56,361 bases of DNA. Origin: Wuchereria bancrofti. Its lineage: Eukaryota; Nematoda; Chromadorea; Rhabditida; Onchocercidae. A model generated the notes under the pieces. The model had not been told where the DNA came from, searched no databases, and saw nothing but the letters and a program-made list of their open reading frames with translations. The DNA lies in NCBI GenBank assembly GCA_005281725.1, contig SSBO01000012.1, positions 23,597,149 to 23,653,509 of the forward strand, given 5' to 3'. The position numbers and the translations under genes were made by a program. Position 1 is the first letter of the stretch, and each line of letters begins with the position of its first letter. Shown here one piece after another: positions 1 through 12,600 of this stretch.

Positions 1-27
1 ATTTACTAAAATATATTTTTCATGCAG

Positions 28-3000
28 GAAATGATAGCATTTGCTAATGATAAGCGAATTTATGTGGCACAAATACAACGTAATAATCCAATAGCAATGC
101 AATTTGGTATTACAGCACCATTAGGAAAATCACGATTATTTTTGCTAAAGAAGGGTCAACCAATTCCACTTTATATTTCAATGTAAAAATTTTTTTTTTT
201 TTTTTTCATATTATAAGTAATTTCTCGAGAAAATTAAAAAAATTACCCTAACTAGAATTTATAGTTTGATCAAAAAAAGAAAAAACAAAATAAAAAAATT
301 ATTAGCAAATTCTTATCAAGATTTAACAATCGTTATTGTATTATCAATTTCATTGTTATTTGTTTATTACTATTTCATATAATTTTGATTGAAAAAAGTT
401 TTTTTTGTTTTTTTTTTTTTTTTTTTTTTTTTTCAGGAAACATGATACTTGGCTTCAAATGCAAAATAAGATTAATGAACATTTGGCACAAATTCCTATG
501 ATAGATATACCTGTTCCATATCAATCACAGCAACCACAGCAACCATATCAGGTATTTTTTTTTTTTTTTTTTTAATCCTTAATATTACTTCTACTTTTTC
601 ATTTTTTTAAAATTATTTTGTAAATTATTCAACATATCAGTTGATTGATTAGCCATTTCATTCATATGTGTGGTAAAGAAAAATAATTTTTTAGTGTAAT
701 TGAAATGATTAAACTTTAATTTGTTAATTCGTACATAAAGTTTGTTAGGAATGCTTTTAATGTATGAAATTCAATTTGCATTTTTTAAATAATCAAAAAC
801 TGCTTCTTTCCTTGTTAGTATATTTAATCAGTAGTTAAAATATATATTAGATATTGCTAAAGGTATGAATGTTTGAAATTATTAAAATTGAAAATTAAAT
901 TTTCATTGATTTAGAATGAAGTATTACGAGATATGAAGACACAGGATGAAATGAAACCGTTGGTTACATGGAATCAATTTGAAGTGTGTTTTTCATTTAT
1001 AATAATTAAATAATTAACTTAACAAAATATTTTAATACAATATGAAATATTTTTAAGGTACAAATGATGGATATTATAACTGCTCTTCGTTATATGTTAA
1101 TGGCTGAAATACCAAGAAAATTTGTAATTAAAGATGAAAAACTTACGGCACTAAAATTATGGGTTCATGCAATGAAAAAGGTTAATTAAATTTATTGTCT
1201 TCATTAATCTACTGTAATTTTTGTAATTTTTTATTTTTTTCTTTCTTCACTTATAAAAGATTTTTTTTTTTTGTTGTTGTTTGTTTACCAATTGTAACAA
1301 TTATAATCGTAAATGAAATTGTAGCTAATAATTAGGATAAAATATTTCTTATCTATTTTTGTTATACTTTTTTTTTTTTTCAATATTTCAAAAATTGATT
1401 AAATTAACAAATATTTTAGTATATGCCGGGAACAATTCCTATAAGAAAATTGTTGTACAGGTTGGATCATTGGCTTAAAAATGTGTCAACTGAACTGATT
1501 GCTGAACAATGGACAAATCGAGTAAGACTAATTCAGGTAAATTGTTTCTTAATTTGATTAAATTTTTAACCTATTTATATCATAATTTCATTTATATTGA
1601 GATATTTTTATTTTTTTTTTTTTTATTCTCAAATTATATTAGATGAAATGCTAAAGTGTTTTTTTTTTTTATTGTTTTTATTTGTAATAGTATAAAAAAA
1701 AAAACTTTTTTTTTTGTTTATTTCTTTACTGCTAACGCAAATGAGATATACATTAATATTGTTGATTAATTTTTATTTTTGAAATTTTTAATTGTATATG
1801 TTTTGATTTTAGGATCAATTAGGTCAACCACTTCCAAGTACAAGCAATTATATGGCTTGTCGTGGATCAAAACCTCATTTTCGAGGATTTTCTTGTGGTA
1901 TATGGACTATAATACATGCGATGAGTGTTCAAGCATATAATATTGAAAAAAATAGTAAGTCTTCTTTGTTTAGTAACAGTTTTATTTACTAAAAATTAAT
2001 TAGGTAAAAAGGTAACATTTAGAGATAAATTTGAAATGTTTATGTTTCATTATTTATATATCATTCAGTGAATATAAATTATTTTCAGTTTTTTTGTGAT
2101 TTTAAAATGTCAAAAGAGAAAGTGAATGGAATATATAAGTGAAACGAAGTGAAACGAAAGAAATTTGCTTTTCTGAAATTCTAAAATGAAACATTTTTAG
2201 CAAAAATTATATTACATTCATGATATTATGAAAATCTCGAAGGAATAGTAGTGATACTAAGAGTGTTAATTAAAATTTTTAAAATTGGAAGAATCTTCTT
2301 TTGTCTGTTTTTTTTTTTTCTCTAAATTATTGTAAATAAACATTATGGTTGATATGTTTCAAATAGGAAAGATTGTTTATTCAAAAGAAGAACGATTAGA
2401 ATTAAATTTTTGAAATTAATTCTGATTTTTTTGATAACAACAATATCTTATTGATTCTAGATCCGAATTTTAATGCTAACAACGATCTGATCGAACCATT
2501 CCATCAATTTATATGGCACTTCTTCGGTTGTACCGAATGCGCAACTCATTTTCATGAAGGAATTCTGAGGCGAAATATGAGTGCTGTTGTCACGCCAGGT
2601 AGGTAAATTTTAAAAATTGATAAAAGTGGAAAAAAGATTGGTAAATTTTAAAAATTGATAAAAGTAGAAAAAATGATAAATGACATTCCATTATGCTTAT
2701 ACATCGATATAAATGTTTTCTTTTTTTTTTCTTCTTCGTAATCATTACATCTACATAACTAATTTAATATTAAACCTGTATAATTCTGTTAGATAATTTT
2801 TAAATGAATTAAATTTTATACAATTTTATAACAAAGTTGAAGAATGTAAATGATAAGTTATATTGCTGCTATCTTAAACTTTATGTGACTTTTTATATTT
2901 TTAGACTTATCTGTTGAATTTAATGTTAGTATTTTATCTAGCATAGATGAGTAATGGAAATTTGTATATATTTAGCGGATGGTGTAATATGGTTATGGAT

Positions 3001-4521
3001 GACGCATAATATTGTCAACAAATATATCGCCAGTAAAGCATCAGAAGATCCGGCTTTTCCGAAACAACAATTTCCTCCTGTTTCGTTATGTTCAGAATGT
3101 AGAAAGCAAGATGGAGAATTTGACGAAGAAGTTGTATTAAATTTCTTGATCAACTATTATAATAATTTGAAAACGGATGGTCTTAGAGTAAGTTAAATTA
3201 CCAACTATTTTTTTATGATTAAATAATCAACAGGCTTCTTTCTGTAAACTTCACTTTGTTATCACCTAAAATTTTTTTTTCTTTTTCTTTTAGAAAGAGA
3301 GAGAGAGAGAAGAGAGATAAACATTTTTTCGGATATCAAATTTTTTTTAAAATTAAATTGAATTTTGCAAACTATTGTAATTCATTTTCAGTCTGCACCA
3401 GCTTATAAAGTGAGTGATTTTGAAGATGGTAAATTGGTAGCTGTTGAAACGAAACATTTGAGTCCAAAATTGCAAATAGGTGCATTTGATGTTGATGCAA
3501 TAGAAGAAGCAGATCAAAAAGTAACTAATGAGTTTGGTGACATACGTGAATGGAGATTTATTGATAATGGAGCATATGGTAAGTATTTTTTTTTGCATTA
3601 ATATTATAAATCGAGTTATGAATATATCGAATTTATACTTTTCAAGGATTATTATTGTGAATTGATGAATCATCAAGCAGATAAACACGAGAAAGTTATT
3701 CGATCAGTTAAAAGTATATGCTAAATCGATCAGCATAAAGAGCCATGCATGGTATTATTGTAAAGGCAATTGCTGTAATATCAAATTTTTGAATTTGAAT
3801 CAATTCATTTATTAAGATTAGATATTTAAGTTCTATATAAGCTTGATATATACTAATTTTTTTTTTTTTTGGATCATTTCTATTGTTCAATAACAAATAC
3901 ATAATATGGCAGTTAGTTTTCTTTTTTTTTTTTTTTTTTTTTTTAGCCTAATTAAAAACATCGATGCTAAATATGTGAGATATTTGATCTTGTCGTTCAT
4001 GACGAAGTGTTAAAATTAAATAATTTAAAATGATATGTTAATGGATAAATGTAAGCTATTGAGTATTGTTGTAATAATTTCGATAGTCTCTCAAGATTCA
4101 GCTATATATATATTGAATAGAATTATTTCAGTCATATAAGATGTATTATTTTCATCTTATGATTGTTATATCTTTTCATAGATAGAAATTGTACATTATG
4201 AAATAAATGAAATGTGAAAATGTTTTTTTTTTGGTATAGAAAGAAGTATTTTTTGTCTCATCTTTCATCTAAAATATAATATAGCATTCATTTTTCAATG
4301 TGTAATCTTCAAATAGGCATTTTTTCGAACTTATTCATATGTTTGTTCCCATTTTTTTGTTTGTAGGCCGTAGGTATAATGGTGGATCATCAGTGAAACG
4401 ATCATTTTCCATATTATGGCTATCGGTCATCGCTGTGGTGGTTCTTTTCATCTATATGAAATATCGGCGAAATCGTTTTAAAATCTGGAAGACTTTTTAT
4501 TATAACGACTACAAGCTGTGA
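28..4521 (+). CDS. Quiescin sulfhydryl oxidase (QSOX), 5'-truncated by the window edge
   Basis: This is a FAD-dependent enzyme of the secretory pathway that oxidises thiols to disulfides and passes the electrons to oxygen. Ten in-phase exons are readable: 28-182, 437-551, 915-983, 1058-1180, 1420-1536, 1813-1954, 2461-2598, 2976-3187, 3392-3578 and 4367-4521, giving 470 residues. Residues 1-50 resemble the end of the second thioredoxin-like domain (QFGIT, then a hydrophobic strand). A helical linker follows, then the Erv/ALR oxidase domain. That domain shows ACRGSKPHFRGFSCG (Cys209, Cys221), the redox pair FFGCTEC (Cys264/Cys267), WLWMTHNIVN for FAD contact, and the distal pair CSEC (325/328). 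A single membrane segment (about 434-450) lies near the C-terminus, before a short basic tail, as is usual for QSOX. The catalytic thioredoxin CxxC lies off the left edge. The family call is very secure from motif order; exon ends are inferred. Confidence 0.93.
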
Positions 4522-7500
4522 TTTTTCAATTCGATTCAGTGCCTTTATGTATTCTCTCTCTCTCTCTCTCGTTAAGCAAATTTTGAGAATAAGAAATTAG
4601 TGTAATAGGTGAAAAATTTTGAAGTGATAATAGGATAGAAAGAATAGCATTGTATTAGAAAATAGTAAAAATAGTGAAAGAATTTGAATTACAAAAATGA
4701 TACAGTAATAATAATAGGTTAGTGTATATTTTAACGGGTTTATTATTGGGTATTTTTTAAGTTTAAAAAATTTTAGTCTATTAATATTATGTAAACATTT
4801 CGAAAAAAAAAAAAAAAAAAACTGAATTGGGTAATTCTTTTGTTTAATAGTCTGCCATTTCTTTTTTTGTTTTTTGTTTTTTTTTTTTTTGTTTTGTTTT
4901 TGTGCATATTCCTCAATGTTATTGCTATTCGTTGAAATTATCGACAAAATTTTGTAACCTTACGAGACGATATGTTTCGTCCTTTTTTTTCCATCTCAAA
5001 AAAAAAAAAAAAAAAAGGAAAGGAAAAAACGATTCTCTAAAATTGAGGTATTAATGCGCACCATATTTAGTATAAAATAATTTCTATTAGTAACATAGCT
5101 GAGCCTAAGATATAGACTTTAACTTTTAGTTCTAATCATTTCATTTGTGAAAATATTCTAAGAAAGTGTTCAAAAGGTAGAATAATTATTATTGTTGTTT
5201 GTTATTTTAGTGATGATAACAACATAAGGCACTGATTCGAACTGATAACTGCACAGGAAGAACCTTCTGGTACTTCCTGTTCTCTTTTTGTTTCTTTTTT
5301 TGTCTTCCAGAATTTCCTTAGAAATTTGCCTTTTTTCTTTTTCTTCTCCTTTTGTCTTTCGTAAATATCTTGATATTATCTAAAAAAAAAAACCAATTTT
5401 TTTTTTTCCTTTTTTTCGTTAATGCTTGCCATCTTTTTTTATTTCTATTTTAAGTTTGAAGCACATTTAGCGTGTGTTTGTTTGTATGTGTGTGTGTGTG
5501 TTTTTCAATTTCTTTTATTTTCAATTTTATTACTTTTTGCATATTTTCCTAATTGTTTTTCACAAATCTCACTGCACCATTCCATTCAAAGCTAACATTT
5601 TATTTCAAAAAAAAAAAAATTTTCTCAACATAGAATTTGTTAACTTATCAATTTTTAAAATTTGCTTTTTGTTTTTTTCTTTTTTTTGCATGAACTAGTA
5701 GAAATTGCATGGCAAAAAAAAAGAAAAAGAAAAAAGAAGAAGAAGAAAATACAAATATGATTAAAATAATTAAAATTGAAATATTAAATATGATTGAAAA
5801 TAAGCGTCTTATAGGTACCCATGGTCTTCGAGTTCATCGCAACTAGTGCCGAGATTCGCGTTGTAAATTTTATTGTTGAGAGAAATTAAATTACTCAGTA
5901 TGTACTTTACATTATTACTACTTGAAGTTTTTTTTTTTTTTTTCTTTCTTTATGCTTAATTATCAATGTTATAAATAATATTACTCTTTGTAAGATGACA
6001 TGATGACTCGCTGGAATTTTTGAAATCATACGTGGTAATCATACTTTATGGGCACTTTTTTTTCCTCTCTCTCTCTCTCCAAAATGGTATTTATTTTAAA
6101 TAATATCAAATTTTATTTTTGGTTCATTTTTGAAAAAATTTTTGAATTTTTTTCTAAATTTGAAATATGTAAATTGAAAATTTAACTGTATTTTAAGACA
6201 TGCTTGAATTATTTCAAGAAATAGAAGGAAAAAAAAAGAGAGAGAAAAAACTGGATGAATTGGCGAATTTTTCATGTCAATAGGATTATTTCGGATTAGT
6301 GTATTATAACAGTAATAGTAGTTGTTATGAAATAATAGTAGTAGTTTTTTTTTTTTTTTATAATTTCAAGCAATTAAATAATGATTTAGAGTTTGAAATT
6401 GAAATATTGTATGGTTATATTGGCTTAAAATATATATGAAAAAAAAATATATATATAAATAAATAAGTAAATAAATAAATATACATATTTCAGAAAGGGG
6501 AAGAATGATCAAATTGAAATGCTTCAAAAAGTATTAACGTGTGTGTTCATCATCATCATACTATTACTACTACTACTACTATATTTGGTGATGATGATGT
6601 TTGATGATTTTTTTTGTTTAAAAAAAAAAAAAAGAAAAAAAAGGTTGTGATCATTTTTAGAAATATATTTAGAGTTGTTCTGTTCAGCTATCATCACAAT
6701 TATTCACTTTATGCTTTCAATTTATTGACTGAGAATTGTCTAATTCATTCATTATTTATCAAATTTTTTTTTTTTTTTTTTTTCACATCGATATATATAT
6801 ATATATATTTTTTTTTCACGTTAATTTATTTTTCGTTATTTATATTTGTACCTTCGTTTTTTGTACGCACCATCGCCCGTGAGCTTTTTTTTTTTTTTTT
6901 TTTTCTCCCCTCTCCCCCTTTTCACTTTTGCATGCTTCTTTGTCGTCTATAAATAATTTATCATAGTTAAAAAAAAATCAAATTCAAAAAGTATCTTATT
7001 AATTTCAAAAAAAAAAAAAAAAAAAAGGAGAAGTTATAATTTTTTTTTGTTCAATACACTGAAAATTTTTTTTGATGGCCATTTTGCAATAATAAATTTT
7101 TTTTTTTTTTTTTTTTGTGAAATATCTCTGTCAATTTTGGCGCATTTTTTTTTGCATTATTAAATACTGCACGTTGAAATTTAACTTTGCCTTATACTAC
7201 TGCTATTATTTATTAAGTCCATTGAAATTGTGTAAATTTGACTGTCATTTTATTTATTTATTTATTTATTTTTTGAGAACTTTTACATAAACATGGAATG
7301 AAACTATTTTTAGTTTTTTTTAGTTTCTTTTTTTTTTTTTGCATTTTACCTATCTTTTTGTACTGGGTTCTTTGTACCAATTTTATGTAGAAAATAAAGT
7401 AAAGTTCATCTGTTTCAGTTATTATTTAATTTAAATTACTATTAATGATTGCTGCAAAAAGCTCTAACCTTCATTGTATTTTGTATAATTTGCAATATTA

Positions 7501-8400
7501 CAGAAATATTTCTATCAAATCGGTTCTTTTATTGATAATTATATGCAAATGCTATATGACGACGACAATTTCTTGAAAAAAAAAAAAAAGACTATTTACA
7601 AAAACAAATAATACATTTAATTTTTCCTCTGATAATTACATCCATAGTTTTTAACATTATGAAAATATTGTCATTTCCACCTAGATAATTAATGATCGTA
7701 TAGATCGGAAAGTTTCAATGTCTTACAGTTTAAATTAAATTTGGATTTATATTGATGACAGATCAGGTTGGATTGACATGACAGTTGACATTATTGAGTC
7801 ATGAAAAGATTGACAGGTAAATGTCAGAGAAAAATTTGACAGGTAAACTACACAACGTTGACAATACCTTTTGTTAGTTTTATATCATATTTGCACTCAT
7901 ACAAAGATGAGACGGAAATGAAACGGAAATTAATATTATATGAAGTAATTCATTGCATAAATTGTCGTACTTTGATCCTTCTAAACTAAAATGTGTCATA
8001 TTGAATTTGTTGAAATGAATTGAAAAGATTGAAATTTTTTTAAAACCTTTTGAAAACTTTTCCTGTTCGCATTTATGATGGAAATTAATATGTATGCCAA
8101 AAATAAAAGAGCAATGCTAACTTATTGGAAAAATAGAATGGTTTTTAAATGGAAAGTTTATGAATTGGATATAGGTGAGGTAATCAGTGATGAAATTTAA
8201 ATTTACAAACGTACGTTTAACGTAAAAGAAAATTCGCTTGAAACTAGGAAGATAAATTTTTCATTTAATAACATTACAAAAGTAAAATAAATAGCGTTTC
8301 ATTTTAATTACGTCAATACCACGGCACGTAATTATTACGTTCATACAGCATTCTTATCATATCAACGTAACAATTAATTAAATTTTACGCGTTGCTTTTT
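4522..8400. other. Intergenic region downstream of QSOX
   Basis: No credible coding exon was found. The stretch is dominated by poly-T and poly-A runs, short CT, TG and TA repeats (for example TG near 5490, TA near 6790) and AAAT-type tetranucleotides near 6460. A short inverted repeat lies at 5253-5280 and a cluster of TGACAG motifs at 7756-7842. The first part is presumably QSOX 3' UTR. An AATAAA near 7393 could be a poly(A) signal, but in such AT-rich DNA this is weak evidence. Confidence 0.6.
7756..7842 (+). promoter_or_regulatory. Cluster of TGACAG motifs
   Basis: Four plus-strand copies of TGACAG occur at 7756, 7779, 7811 and 7837, with a reverse-complement-like CTGACA between the last two. 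TGACAG is the established core of TALE homeodomain sites (MEIS/TGIF, nematode UNC-62 type). The region is non-coding and lies about 1.8 kb upstream of the ADP/ATP carrier. Function is inferred only from motif density. Confidence 0.25.
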
Positions 8401-8722
8401 TTCAAAGAATTTGTTATGATGGTAGAGATTGAAAGGAATTGCGAGAGAACAATGGTAATATGATAGATTGAAAAGATGAACAGATGGCGATAATGAAGAG
8501 TTGGATTTAAAGAGTTTATTATGATGGTAGAGATTGAAAGGAATTGCGAGAGAACAATGGTAATATAATAGATTGAAAAGATGAACAGAAGGCGATGATA
8601 AAGAGTAGGATTTAAAGAGTTTATTATGGTGGTAGAGATTGAAAGGAATTGCGAGAGAACAATGGTAATATGGTAGTTGGTTAAGGGAATGAATGATCAC
8701 GTGGCGGTGATTAAGAGTTGGA
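8401..8722. repeat. 105-bp tandem repeat, three copies
   Basis: The landmark GGTAGAGATT recurs at 8421, 8526 and 8631, an exact 105-bp period. Copies start at about 8401, 8506 and 8611, and the third diverges in its second half. Because 105 is a multiple of three, the minus strand stays open across the array and mimics a repetitive protein. There is no start context, splice structure or recognisable family, so I treat that reading frame as a by-product. It sits directly upstream of the unrelated 151-bp array. Confidence 0.9.
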
Positions 8723-8745
8723 AAGGACGAGAGGAAAGTAAAATT

Positions 8746-9490
8746 GTTGACGTTATGCTAGCGTAATGGGGAGCGTACTTAACGTCTTCTGCGATAGGTA
8801 AGTACTTTTTGCCGAATTGTTCAATAACCCCGTGAATGGGTGGGTAACTTCTGTAAAATGATTAAAAGTAAATTGGTCTTAATTTTAAGTGAGATTGTTG
8901 ACGTTATGCTAGCGTAATGGGGAAGCGTACTTAACGTCTTCTGCGATAGGTAAGTACTTTTTGCCGAATTGTTCAATAACCCCGTGAATGGGTGGGTAAC
9001 TTCTGTAAAATGATTAAAAGTAAATTGGTCTTAATTTTAAGTGAGATTGTTGACGTTATGCTAGCGTAAGGAGAAGCGTACTTAACGTCTTCTGCGATAG
9101 GTAAGTACTTTTTGCCGAATTGTTCAATAACCCCGTGAATGGGTGGGTAATTTCTGTAAAATGATTAAAAGTAAATTTGTCTTAATTTTAAGTGAGATTG
9201 TTGACGTTATGCTAGCGTAAGGAGAAGCGTACTTAACGTCTTCTGCGATAGGTAAGTACTTTTTGCCGAATTGTTCAATAATCCCGTGAATGGGTGGGTA
9301 ACTTCTGTAAAATGATTAAAAGTAAATTGGTCTTAATTTTAAGTGAGATTGTTGACGTTATGCTAGCGTAAGGGGAAGCGTACTTAACGTCTTCTGCGAT
9401 AGGTAAGTACTTTTTGCCGAATTGTTCAATAATCCCGTGAATGGGTGGGTAATTTCTGTAAAATGATTAAAAGTAAATTTGTCTTAATTT
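8746..9490 (+). repeat. 151-bp tandem repeat, five copies, each with a donor-containing hairpin
   Basis: Copies begin at 8746, 8897, 9049, 9200 and 9351. Differences are single bases or one-base indels. They fall before the hairpin (A/G-rich patch), in AACCCC versus AATCCC, in GTAACTT versus GTAATTT, and in AATTGGTC versus AATTTGTC. A block of roughly 54 bases is identical in all five copies. It holds arms GTACTTA and TAAGTAC around a 17-nt loop. Arms start at 8775, 8927, 9078, 9229 and 9380. Each right arm overlaps the consensus 5' splice donor AG/GTAAGTA. A second, mutually exclusive pairing is GACGTTA with TAACGTC, which also supplies CRE-like TGACGT half-sites. The array ends about 125 bp before the likely first exon of the carrier gene. 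It may be a small-RNA gene array, a promoter element or neutral satellite. Confidence 0.92.
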
Positions 9491-9616
9491 CAACTAAGAA
9501 AAAAATATAGATATTTCTATTAATTGTATTGTTATTCTTTTTCATTTAAGACTGAAGACAAATCTCAATTTCTAATCAAATGCTACAGTGAATGGTATTA
9601 TCGATAACTTTTAATT

Positions 9617-12600
9617 ATGGTTGACAGGTTAGCATTTGTGGTTAAATCAAAGATTGTTTGATCTGCAAGGAATAAATTATTCTCCGAAATGATTATAAAT
9701 TTATTTCGAGAAAAAAAAAACAGTATAGATAGTGTTACAAATTTAATTTTATTTTCGTAAATTTTAAGTAAAGTTTATTTTCGTACTTATGTATTCATAG
9801 TTATTGATTCAGATTGGGGGACACAGTGCGTCGCGATTATTTACCTAATGCCAATGATGCGACAAAATTTCTCAAAGATTTGACATTGGGAGCTGGTGCA
9901 GCGGTGGTAGCGAAGACGATTATAGCTCCTATTGAGCGAGTTAAATTAATTCTTCAGGTATACTTGAACGGATGTTACATTAGTTCGATTCGAATTTTAA
10001 CTTAATTTCACTTTCATTTAGAAATTATACAGTTATATATACTGGTTTCATTTTTCCAAATATCTGTAAGATGATATTTTCAAGAATATATGCATTTCAA
10101 ATTTTTAGTTCTCGAATGAATTTTTCATTTTCCATTTACAAAAATGAATGCTTAATTTTGTGCTTTGTTTCATATTTTATGAACGGTGTAGGCATTTATA
10201 TTGAAAGGAAATTAACTGAAATGAATTCGGTGTTTAATTTAAACTAAAATACCATTTTAGCTGCAAAATGCACAGGAAACTATTGCAGTTGGGAAGCGTT
10301 ACAAGGGTATGCTTGATTGTTTCACGCGAATACCGATCGAACAAGGTTTTCTATCCTTTTGGCGTGGAAATTTGGTGAATATTGCTCGAGCTAGTTCACA
10401 GGTACTGCGAAAGAATTGTACTTTCTTCTTTATTCCTGTTATGATCTCTTCTTAAGCATTAGAGAATTATGCTTTTTTCGAGAACTAAGTATTGTGGGCT
10501 TTATCAGAAAAGTTGATCTTGATCTGTTGTTCTGATGTCCCATATGATAAACATGCTATCGAAGCCAGAAGGAATGTTTTTCTTGATGTTGTATGGATTA
10601 AAGTTATTCAGAATTTTAAATGTGTTCCTTTCGCATAAGTTATATCTGAATTCGTCGTTCTATTTCCTTGATGATTATTATAATTTTATTTTTATTATAA
10701 CTTGCAAGATTGCAAGGTTGGGTAATTAGATAACGATGGCGATCATTACCTTGCTTTCAACTGCAGTAGTTACAGGAATCTCTTGGATTTGCTTTCAAGG
10801 ATTTCTTCAAGATTTGGTTTCTTAATGGTGTGGATGTGAAGAAGGATTACTGGCGTCTTACAGCAGGTTCATGAATTTATTGCTGGATTTGAATAAATTC
10901 AGAAGTGCTACTAGTGAGTAATGTTGTTTCATGCGTTCTTTTTTGTAAGCTATTCTTTGTATTAAGTAACCATTTTTATAGGCCAAAAATTGGAAGCATT
11001 AAAAATAACTGTGCTTCATTAAAAATACTCTTATGAATTTAGTGGTATAGTTTTGGAAATTAACTGATTTCCACTTTGAGGCTTCTTATTGAAATCCAAA
11101 TTAGAGCTTACTGTCTCTTGCGGCCTTCATCTTGATAGATTATTTGTAAAAAATGTTGTTTTTAGGTAATCTCGGAGCTGGTGCTGCATCCGGTGTTGCA
11201 ACGTATTGCATAATCTATCCATTAGATTTCGTAAGAACACGGTAATTTATGTTTTTACCTACTTTATTTATAACTTTACATATTTGGAATAATACCAGGT
11301 GAAGTTGGGATTAAATTTTATGGGCTCATAGTTACAGTTGGGATTCATAGTTACATCTAAGCTATTTTTACTCATTGTTCTACAAAGTTTAACTCGTAAA
11401 TTCAAGTATTTTTAATGATATCTGTAAAACTGTCCTTGTCACTTCACTGATAGTTATTTAAGTTTAACGTTAAATGAATATTTAGATTAGCCATCGATAT
11501 GGGAAAAGGAACAGCTCGAGAATTTTCAGGTTTTTTTGATTGCATGCATAAGATATTCAAGCATGATGGTTTGCGTGGATTGTATTAGTAAGTGATTTCT
11601 ATTATACTTTGCTCATAGCAGAAGATATATTTGAATTTAATATCTTTACATGAGATAAATAGTCTTTTAAATTCAAGACAAATCTTTTACATCAGTTATA
11701 TACCTTCTTTATCATTAAAATTTTGCAGTGGTTTTTTGCCGTCACTTCAATACATTTTTCTATATCGTGGAGCTTATTATGGCCTCTTTGATACAGCGAA
11801 AACACAATTGAGTAAATATGGCAATAACGATATCAGTTTCGTTCGTGCTTTTTTGATTGGTCAGGTACTGAAAATGTTTTCTTTTGATAATGTGAAAGAA
11901 GTACTGATTCGTTAATGAAAAAAAAAAAAAGAAAAAACTGACTTGTGAAGTATATACTGAGGTATTGATTCGAAATTTTTTGAAGAACTTTTCAACTAAA
12001 AGGAAGAATGCAATTGTTATAGGTAGTTACGTTTACAGCGGCTTTAATTTCCTATCCATTGGATACGATACGTAGACGTTTTATGATGCAAGCTGGTCGT
12101 AGTGATATACTTTATCGAGGAGTATGGCATTGTACAACGGTATGTTTCTCTCAACTTTATAGCATTTAAAAACTTCAAAGTATGAATTTAGAATTTAATT
12201 TGACCTTGATTTATAGTTTCCTATTTTCAAGATTTTTTTTTTTTTTCATGTTTATAATGACGACTAGAACAGTTAATGAAGAAGTTATCAATGTGAAGCG
12301 GAGCTCACCCCGAATTAAATTGTTTGGTGATGTGAAATACTCTTTTAAGGTTTCACTTAGCCAATCGATCGGCAATTCGGATCAGTATAGTTATAGGCAG
12401 TTATTTTTCCCACAGAATATGCCGTTTCAAATAAAATTTAACTCGTGAAATAACAAAGTTATCGTGAGAATTTGAAACCGGTTAAGATCATAATAATACT
12501 ATGACATTTTTTACAGAAGATATGGTACGAAGAAGGTCTCAAGGCTTACTTTAGTGGTCTATGGGTAAATACGGTACGTGGTATTGGTGCTGCTCTCGTT

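Noticed and set aside
8374..8700. Minus-strand open frame with a repetitive protein (NLYHHNK-type units)
   Set aside because: It exists only because the 105-bp tandem repeat has a length divisible by three. There is no splice or start context, and the composition is unlike the real exons.
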